Of a DNA stretch of 64,000 bases, positions 58,498-64,000 are shown one piece after another. The DNA is taken from assembly GCF_004328665.1 (NCBI RefSeq), contig NZ_CP019770.1, forward strand, positions 620,001 to 684,000, in the 5' to 3' direction. The notes under the pieces are model-generated. The model did no database searches. It was given only the letters and a program-made list of their open reading frames with translations, and had not been told where the DNA came from. Source of the DNA: Pseudoalteromonas sp. DL-6. GTDB taxonomy: Bacteria; Pseudomonadota; Gammaproteobacteria; Enterobacterales; Alteromonadaceae. Each line of letters opens with the position of its first letter. The first letter of the stretch is position 1. The position numbers and the translations under genes were made by a program.

Positions 58498-61400
58498 TCG
58501 CTTGGTTTACTCGTAACCATGTGGCTGCCAATTTACTGCTCATTAGTATTGTGTTGGGTGGATTATTCAGCCTTTCTTCTAAATTGCCTTTAGAAGTATT
58601 CCCTTCGTTTGTTTCTGATCGGATTAATATTAGCGTGAGCTTACGTGGTTCAACCCCTGAAGATGCAGAAAAAGGGGTCACCATACGTATAGAAGAAGCA
58701 TTACAAGATCTCGAAGGTATTAAACAAATATCAAGTCGCTCTTCTGAGGGATCATCACAAGTCAGTGTCGAAGTTGATACCGGCTACGATGAGCGTGAAC
58801 TGTTAGCGGATATAAAAAGCCGTGTTGATGCCATTAATACTTTTCCAGCGGATGCAGAAAAACCAGTAATAGGGTTAATCCAGCGTAAGCGTGAAGTAAT
58901 TGCTGTTACAGTTTCAAGCGACTACAACGAAAAAGAAACCTTAGAATACGCAGAGCAAGTACGTGATCAATTACTGCGAATTCCGGCTATTACCCAAGTT
59001 GAACTAAGCGGCGTACGCAACTATGAGCTGGCAATTGAAGTAAGCCAAGATACGCTGCGCCAATACGATTTAACCCTGGCACAAGTATCTAGCGCTATTG
59101 CTAATTCAAGCTCAGACATTTCTGCCGGTAATCTTAAAACAGAGGGCGGTGATGTACTTATTCGCTCAAAAGGGCAAGCCTATCGAAAAGATGAATTTGC
59201 CAACATAGTGATAAAAAATCAGGCTGATGGCACCATTATTCGTTTAAGTGATATCGCAACCATTAACGATGACTTTGAAGAAACCCCCGTGCGCACCCGC
59301 TTTAATGGTAAGCAAGCGGCTTTTATAGATGTGTATCGTATTGGTCCGCAAAGTGCGATAGAAGTGGCTGATGCAGTTAAGAATTATATTACCAGTGAGC
59401 AAGCTAATTTACCGCAAGGGTTTTACCTGAGCTATTGGGATGATGACTCAGAGGTAGTAAAGAGTCGTATTGCAACACTGACTAGTAATGCCTTACAAGG
59501 TGGTATTTTAGTACTGGGATTGCTGACTTTATTTTTAAGACCAGCCATTGCGTTTTGGGTGTTTATTGGTATCCCGGTTTCGTTTATGGGTGCATTTATG
59601 GCAATGGCGGCATTTGGTGTCACCATTAATGTTATTAGCTTATTCGGTTTTATACTCGTGCTGGGGATTGTGGTGGACGATGCCATTGTCACTGGGGAAA
59701 ACGTGTATACCCACTTAAAAACTGCTAAATCCGGTGAAGAGGCTGCCATAAAAGGGACTCAAGAAGTTGCTACGCCCGTTACTTTTGGGGTACTTACAAC
59801 CGTAGCTGCTTTTTTACCCTTAGGTTTTATAGAAGGCGCTCGCGGCGCTATTTTTGCGCAAATTCCGGTGGTGGTTATTCCTGTTTTATTATTCTCTCTT
59901 ATAGAGTCTAAATTTGTCTTACCTGCGCATTTAAAATATATCAAACTGCGTCAACAAAAAGGCGAAGGCTCTAAATTGGAACAACTTCAACAGCGTTTTG
60001 CAGATGGTTTTGAACATGCCATTTTAAAATATTATCAACCGGTATTGGGGTTAGCACTACGTAATAAATTGGCTACAGTCAGTTTATTTATGGGCGTATT
60101 TTTAATTATTTTAACTATGATCACCAGTGGTTGGACTAAGTTTATTTTCTTCCCGCGGATCCCAAGTGAAACTGTACGCGTTAATTTAACTTTTCCTGCA
60201 GGCACCCCGTTTGAGGTTACCAATAAATACATTATTGATATGTCAGATAAAGCCAGAGAGCTTCAGCGTAAGTATCAAGATGAAGAAACAGGACAAAGTA
60301 TTATCCTTAACATTTTAGCCAGCACTGGTGGAAGAGGAGGGGCTGCTAACTCGGGTAGTGTGCGCTTTGAAATCACCCCAGCAGAACAGCGAGAGTCAGA
60401 TATCGGCTCGCGTGAATTGGTAAAAGAGTGGCGGCAACTGATAGGTATAGTGCCAGGAGCTGAAAGCTTAACATTCAGAGCTGAGATAGGCCGAAGCTCA
60501 AACCCTATAGATGTTCAATTATCGGGTAATTCTATTAGCACACTGCAAACTGTTGCTGAGCAAATTAAACAACGTTTAGCGACGTACCCCAGTGTATTTG
60601 ATATTGCCGATAGCATGTCTGACGGTAAGGAAGAGCTGCAAATAGAGTTAACAGAGCAAGGATTAGCCCTTGGGCTAAATAGGGTTGATGTATCAAGGCA
60701 AGTGCGTAACTCATTTTTTGGTGTACAAGTGCAACGCATTCAACGCGGGCGCGATGATGTGCGCGTTATGGTGCGCTTACCTATAGATGAAAGACGCTCA
60801 GTTGCTGATTTAAAAGATATATTAATACAAACGCCTAATGGTGGGCGAGTGCCGTTATCGCACGTAGCCACTTTAGTACCGGGTCAAAGCCCATCAACTA
60901 TTACCCGTATCGACCGTTACCGTACGCTTAATGTATCGGCAGATGTAGAAAAAACCGATACCAATATGACCGTTTTACAAGCCGATTTAAAGGCTTATTT
61001 AGATGAGTTAGTTCAACAGTACCCAGGTGTTAGCCACTCCCTTGAAGGCGAAGCGAAAGAGCAGCGCGAATCGTTTGGTTCGTTACTGTGGGGAATGATC
61101 TTTGTCTTCTTTGTCATTTATGGATTACTCGCCATTCCCTTTAAATCATACTTACAACCGCTGGTGGTGATGAGTATTATTCCTTTTGGCATGATAGGCG
61201 CGGTAATCGGTCATTGGATAATGGGGATGGAGCTTACCATAATGAGCTTACTAGGCATGCTTGCGTTAATTGGTGTGGTTGTGAATGACTCGTTAGTACT
61301 GGTTGATTTTATTAATAAGAAGCGCAGTGAAGGGCTCGATTTAATGGAAGCGGTTAAAACTGCTGGCGTAGCGCGTTTTCGACCGGTTATGCTCACTAGT

Positions 61401-61577
61401 TTAACCACCTTTATAGGCTTAATGCCATTGCTGTTTGAAAAGGCGACTCAAGCGCAGTTTTTAATTCCTATGGCTGTGAGCTTAGGGTTCGGGATCATAT
61501 TTGCGACCTTTATAACTTTATTACTTGTTCCAGTTAACTATATGCTTATGGAGCGCTTTCAAGGTTGGTTTAAGTAG
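58494..61577 (+). CDS. RND multidrug efflux permease
   Basis: The 1027-residue inner-membrane pump has the two-fold RND layout: a helix, a large periplasmic loop, six helices, then the same again. Proton-relay acidic residues lie in GIVVDDAIVTGENVYTHLK of the fourth helix; the second half shows GVVVNDSLVLVDF. ISRSSEG at the porter domain is typical of the HAE-1-like branch. Substrate cannot be told; no TetR, AraC or MarR gene adjoins the operon. Confidence 0.94.
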   Translation: MIAWFTRNHVAANLLLISIVLGGLFSLSSKLPLEVFPSFVSDRINISVSLRGSTPEDAEKGVTIRIEEALQDLEGIKQISSRSSEGSSQVSVEVDTGYDERELLADIKSRVDAINTFPADAEKPVIGLIQRKREVIAVTVSSDYNEKETLEYAEQVRDQLLRIPAITQVELSGVRNYELAIEVSQDTLRQYDLTLAQVSSAIANSSSDISAGNLKTEGGDVLIRSKGQAYRKDEFANIVIKNQADGTIIRLSDIATINDDFEETPVRTRFNGKQAAFIDVYRIGPQSAIEVADAVKNYITSEQANLPQGFYLSYWDDDSEVVKSRIATLTSNALQGGILVLGLLTLFLRPAIAFWVFIGIPVSFMGAFMAMAAFGVTINVISLFGFILVLGIVVDDAIVTGENVYTHLKTAKSGEEAAIKGTQEVATPVTFGVLTTVAAFLPLGFIEGARGAIFAQIPVVVIPVLLFSLIESKFVLPAHLKYIKLRQQKGEGSKLEQLQQRFADGFEHAILKYYQPVLGLALRNKLATVSLFMGVFLIILTMITSGWTKFIFFPRIPSETVRVNLTFPAGTPFEVTNKYIIDMSDKARELQRKYQDEETGQSIILNILASTGGRGGAANSGSVRFEITPAEQRESDIGSRELVKEWRQLIGIVPGAESLTFRAEIGRSSNPIDVQLSGNSISTLQTVAEQIKQRLATYPSVFDIADSMSDGKEELQIELTEQGLALGLNRVDVSRQVRNSFFGVQVQRIQRGRDDVRVMVRLPIDERRSVADLKDILIQTPNGGRVPLSHVATLVPGQSPSTITRIDRYRTLNVSADVEKTDTNMTVLQADLKAYLDELVQQYPGVSHSLEGEAKEQRESFGSLLWGMIFVFFVIYGLLAIPFKSYLQPLVVMSIIPFGMIGAVIGHWIMGMELTIMSLLGMLALIGVVVNDSLVLVDFINKKRSEGLDLMEAVKTAGVARFRPVMLTSLTTFIGLMPLLFEKATQAQFLIPMAVSLGFGIIFATFITLLLVPVNYMLMERFQGWFK

Positions 61578-61621
61578 TGTTAGGCATTAGAAAGACAAAG
61601 GGATAGGCGTTAGAAATAAAA

Positions 61622-61662
61622 TTAAATATCGGGCTGTGGAGACGCAGTTCGATATATTTAAA
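61622..61662. terminator. Candidate terminator between the RND operon and 6S RNA
   Basis: TTAAATATCG pairs with CGATATATTTAA with a CTG/CAG inner stem. It is placed to end either the plus-strand RND operon or the minus-strand 6S RNA transcript. The U-run is poor, so this is tentative. Confidence 0.4.
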
Positions 61663-61721
61663 GACGAAAGATAGGGAATATTTAGTCTAAAGAAATGCTT
61701 GAGAACCTAAGCTATAAAGGA

Positions 61722-61909
61722 AGGTGTTCCCCGAGCATGCGGTGCCCGGTGTCAGTCCTGAAACCTTGAGGTTTCAGGGCGGAAATCTGCGGTTTACCGT
61801 AGGCTTCTCGGTACATGCCGAGCTTGCACAATAGTAGACGAACAAAAATCCTGGTATAAAATTTATCGGCTCAGGGACTTAACCAAGCTCCTGCACCCCA
61901 GGGAACAAA
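61722..61909 (-). ncRNA. ssrS: 6S RNA
   Basis: Read on the minus strand, AAGTCCCTGAGCCGATAAAT and TTATACCA match the 5' half of E. coli 6S RNA as I recall it, and GCTCGGCATGTACCGAGAAG followed by CCT matches the 3' half. The ends pair (GTTCCC with GGGGAAC, GTGC with GCAC), giving the long rod with a central bubble that imitates an open promoter and binds sigma-70 holoenzyme. About 188 bases, ends approximate. In E. coli ssrS lies beside zapA, ygfB and pepP; ygfB and pepP are next to it here. Confidence 0.85.
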
Positions 61910-61910
61910 T

Positions 61911-61950
61911 TCAGTATATAAGACATATTCCAATCCTTAAACCCCAATCG
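61911..61950 (-). promoter_or_regulatory. Promoter region of 6S RNA
   Basis: On the minus strand TATACT stands about seven bases before the proposed 5' end, a good -10 element; a -35 is poorly defined (TTTAAG at 17-base spacing). Confidence 0.5.
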
Positions 61951-61988
61951 TAAAAAATTACACTGTTCGCTCAGTTTTCCTGCAAATT

Positions 61989-62255
61989 TAGGGTCTGTTG
62001 ACCTTTACGGATTAAAATTTGTTCAAACTAGGGGGGGTTAATCGCGGCGCGAGGTTTGTAACCTAGTGGGCTAAGTAAAAACCGAGCAACAAAGAGTAAA
62101 TCGCCCCTAGGCAGAACCCGAAGGGCAGCGCCTGTTTGGCATTGATGCTGCGTTATCGCCTATTTATGGGGAATAACCACACCACATAGGCTCTGCCTTG
62201 CCTAAATACCAAACAGACTGCTGCAAATTTAACCTTGAAGGGTCAACAGACCCTA
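61989..62255 (-). mobile_element. MITE-like element, copy 2 (267 bp), inverted relative to copy 1
   Basis: The reverse complement of this segment matches 24591-24902 along its length, apart from a 47-bp segment present only in copy 1. Its ends TAGGGTCTGTTGACCTTT and (reverse complement of the right end) TAGGGTCTGTTGACCCTT form the inverted repeat, with TA at both outer edges. No ORF. It sits between the 6S RNA promoter and the ygfB promoter region. Confidence 0.8.
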
Positions 62256-62397
62256 ATCTTGTATTTACTTTTAAGATTGCTTTTTGAACTTAATCAGCTT
62301 TTCAATCGCTTGCTTTTGACCTCAGTCATAGAATTCATTGGAGTTGCTTTTTATCGAGTGGTAGCATTGCTTTAATTAGCAAAGCGAAGACGTCATT
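62256..62397 (+). other. Leader region of ygfB
   Basis: A short gene-free stretch between the repeat and ygfB. It should carry the ygfB-pepP promoter unless this arises within the repeat; I see no clear -10/-35 pair. Confidence 0.4.
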
Positions 62398-62961
62398 ATG
62401 AATAACTTACCAGATTACGAAAAAGCCCAACTTCTTTTAGAGAAAAACGAAATATTTGTATCACCCGCAGAAGCGCATGGCGTTATTAGCGGTTTACTTG
62501 CTTGTGGGTTAAGCATTGATGATAAAGAATACTTAGGCTTATTGAGCGATGTATTTAATGATGGCGAGTCGTTTAGCAACGATTTAAAGCAGTTTTTTGG
62601 CCAAATTTATCAACAAGTGGTTGAAAGTTTTAATAACGAAGAGTTTCAATTTGACTTGTTTTTACCTAGTGATGACGAAACACTCATCGATCAGGCCAAT
62701 GGGCTCGTATCATGGGTAGCTGGGTTTATGTTGGGCTTTGGCTTAAAGCAAAAAGACTATGGCAAGCTGTCGGCAGATGTAAAAGAAGTGATCAGTGACT
62801 TTAGCGAAATTACACGCCTAGATACAACCTTTGAAGAAACCGAAGAAGATAGCCAAGCACTGCATGAAGTGATTGAGTACGTCCGCGTATCGGCGCTTCT
62901 GTGTTTTGCTGAGCTAGGCAAAGAGCAAAATCCACAAAGCAACAAAAAAACACTGCATTAA
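62398..62961 (+). CDS. ygfB: UPF0149 family protein YgfB
   Basis: The 187-residue protein has the family layout: SPAEAHGVISGLLACGL near the N-terminus and LVSWVAGFMLGFGL in the centre, with an acidic helical C-terminus (ETEEDSQALHEVIEYVR). All-helical, cytoplasmic; its general role is unsettled. It stands 36 bases before pepP as in most gammaproteobacteria. Confidence 0.92.
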   Translation: MNNLPDYEKAQLLLEKNEIFVSPAEAHGVISGLLACGLSIDDKEYLGLLSDVFNDGESFSNDLKQFFGQIYQQVVESFNNEEFQFDLFLPSDDETLIDQANGLVSWVAGFMLGFGLKQKDYGKLSADVKEVISDFSEITRLDTTFEETEEDSQALHEVIEYVRVSALLCFAELGKEQNPQSNKKTLH

Positions 62962-62997
62962 TTGAGCAACACAATAAAAGTAATGGGTTAGTTATTA

Positions 62998-64000
62998 ATG
63001 GTTGAAATACAAAAGTCAGAGTTTAAAGCGCGCCGCGAGCGTTTATTGGCGGCAATGGATAATAACAGTATTGCTATAATTCCCGCAGCAACAGAACTCA
63101 CGCGTAGCCGTGATACTCATTATCCGTTTCGACAAGACAGTGACTTTTTTTACTTAACTGGTTTTAACGAACCCGATGCCGTGTTGGTGCTTTGTAAGAA
63201 CAGTGATACGCCTTCACTATTATTTTGTTTAGATAAGGACAAACTTGCAGAAGTATGGCACGGCAGGCGCATTGGTTTTGAAAAAGCACAAAGCGAATAC
63301 TTATTCGACAAAACTTATGCACTTAGTGAGCTAAATGAACAATTATTGAATTTGGTGAACGGCCAACAGATTTTATTTTATGCACAAGGGACGTATCCTG
63401 CCTTTGATGGCAAAGTATTTTCAATGCTCAACACTTTGCGCAGTGCCCCTAAAAAAGGGGATATAGCACCGAGTACAATTAAAGATATTCGCCCTTTATT
63501 GCATGAAATGCGCTTATTTAAATCGCCAGGCGAAATTAACATTATGCGTGAGGGCTGTGAAATAAGCGCTCGAGCACACATGCGAGCCATGCGTTTTTCC
63601 CACGTTGGCGCAACCGAGTTTCAACTAGAGGCAGAGCTTCATCATCACTATGCAATGAACGGTGCGCCACATCCTGCTTATGGCACTATTGTCGGCAGTG
63701 GCGATAACGCCAATATTTTGCACTACACCCAAAATAGCGATGTATTAAACAATGGCGACTTAGTACTGATTGATTCAGGCTGTGAGCTACAAGGCTACGC
63801 CGCCGATATAACGCGTACTTTCCCGGTTAACGGTAAATTTAGCACTGAGCAAGCTGCGCTTTATAATATTGTACTCAAAGCGCAAGAAGTCGCTTTTAGC
63901 GAAATAAAACCCGGTGGCCTCTTATCTCAGGCAAATAAATTCGCTATGCAAGTACTAACCCAAGGGTTACTCGATTTAGGTATTTTAACCGGCGATTTTG
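62998..64000 (+). CDS. pepP: Xaa-Pro aminopeptidase, 3' end beyond the window
   Basis: The frame stays open from ATG 62998 to the window edge (334 codons). The N-terminal domain includes YPFRQDSDFFYLTGFNEP and the pita-bread catalytic domain begins with AHMRAMRFSHVG. Two metal-binding aspartates are visible in LIDSGCELQGYAADITRTFP; the later His and Glu ligands lie outside. It removes N-terminal residues preceding proline. Downstream of ygfB in one operon. Confidence 0.95.
   Translation, partial: MVEIQKSEFKARRERLLAAMDNNSIAIIPAATELTRSRDTHYPFRQDSDFFYLTGFNEPDAVLVLCKNSDTPSLLFCLDKDKLAEVWHGRRIGFEKAQSEYLFDKTYALSELNEQLLNLVNGQQILFYAQGTYPAFDGKVFSMLNTLRSAPKKGDIAPSTIKDIRPLLHEMRLFKSPGEINIMREGCEISARAHMRAMRFSHVGATEFQLEAELHHHYAMNGAPHPAYGTIVGSGDNANILHYTQNSDVLNNGDLVLIDSGCELQGYAADITRTFPVNGKFSTEQAALYNIVLKAQEVAFSEIKPGGLLSQANKFAMQVLTQGLLDLGILTGDF

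Overview
The window is a 64 kb piece of an AT-rich marine gammaproteobacterial chromosome, most likely Pseudoalteromonas or a close Alteromonadales relative. This is inferred from gene content and neighbourhoods (recX-alaS-lysC-csrA, arcB/arcA, mtn next to an orphan cobD-like gene, oadGAB, mutY-yggX, ssrS beside ygfB-pepP). I see no prophage, CRISPR array, plasmid backbone or intact insertion sequence.

Layout. 1-4.8 kb: repeat-bearing accessory DNA with a secreted serine hydrolase, a small membrane protein, a chemoreceptor and an unknown gene. 5-20.7 kb: acpH, a small unknown gene and a dense signalling block (GAF hybrid kinase, PAS-GGDEF cyclase, two chemoreceptors, one with a long HAMP array), interrupted by an exported amidohydrolase, an exported formamidase-like hydrolase and kynureninase, and closed by a pyroglutamyl-peptidase-like protein whose catalytic Cys position is Ser. 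20.9-24.6 kb: DUF3087, GST, low-molecular-weight phosphatase, TPR/TonB protein, ribA. 24.6-30.4 kb: a MITE-like repeat, then BPSS1780-type membrane protein, recX, alaS, lysC, csrA. 30.4-36.4 kb: small envelope genes, then the Na+ pump oxaloacetate decarboxylase operon oadGAB behind two PdhR-type palindromes, an aldo/keto reductase and a tiny membrane protein. 36.5-43 kb: M23 endopeptidase, tyrS, cobD-like, mtn, DUF2726, folE2. 43-48.3 kb: arcB and arcA (convergent) and another sensor kinase. 48.4-51.8 kb: rsmC, trmB, mutY, yggX. 51.9-54.6 kb: large hybrid kinase. 54.8-55.6 kb: alternating tRNA-Phe/tRNA-Thr array. 55.9-61.6 kb: three-gene RND efflux operon. 61.7-64 kb: 6S RNA on the minus strand, a second, inverted copy of the MITE-like repeat, ygfB and the start of pepP.

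The genes together describe a heterotroph with heavy investment in sensing (three chemoreceptors, four sensor kinases including ArcB, one diguanylate cyclase), respiratory control (ArcBA) and sodium bioenergetics (OadGAB). The most distinctive observations are the MITE-like pair (one copy supplies the ribA stop codon), the paired pyruvate-type operators exactly 200 bp apart before oadG, the exact 45-residue poly-HAMP receptor, the Cys-to-Ser pyroglutamyl-peptidase homologue, the degenerate receiver in the large hybrid kinase, and a tRNA remnant in the leader of the tRNA operon. I did not find a clear candidate for a wholly new multi-gene system.
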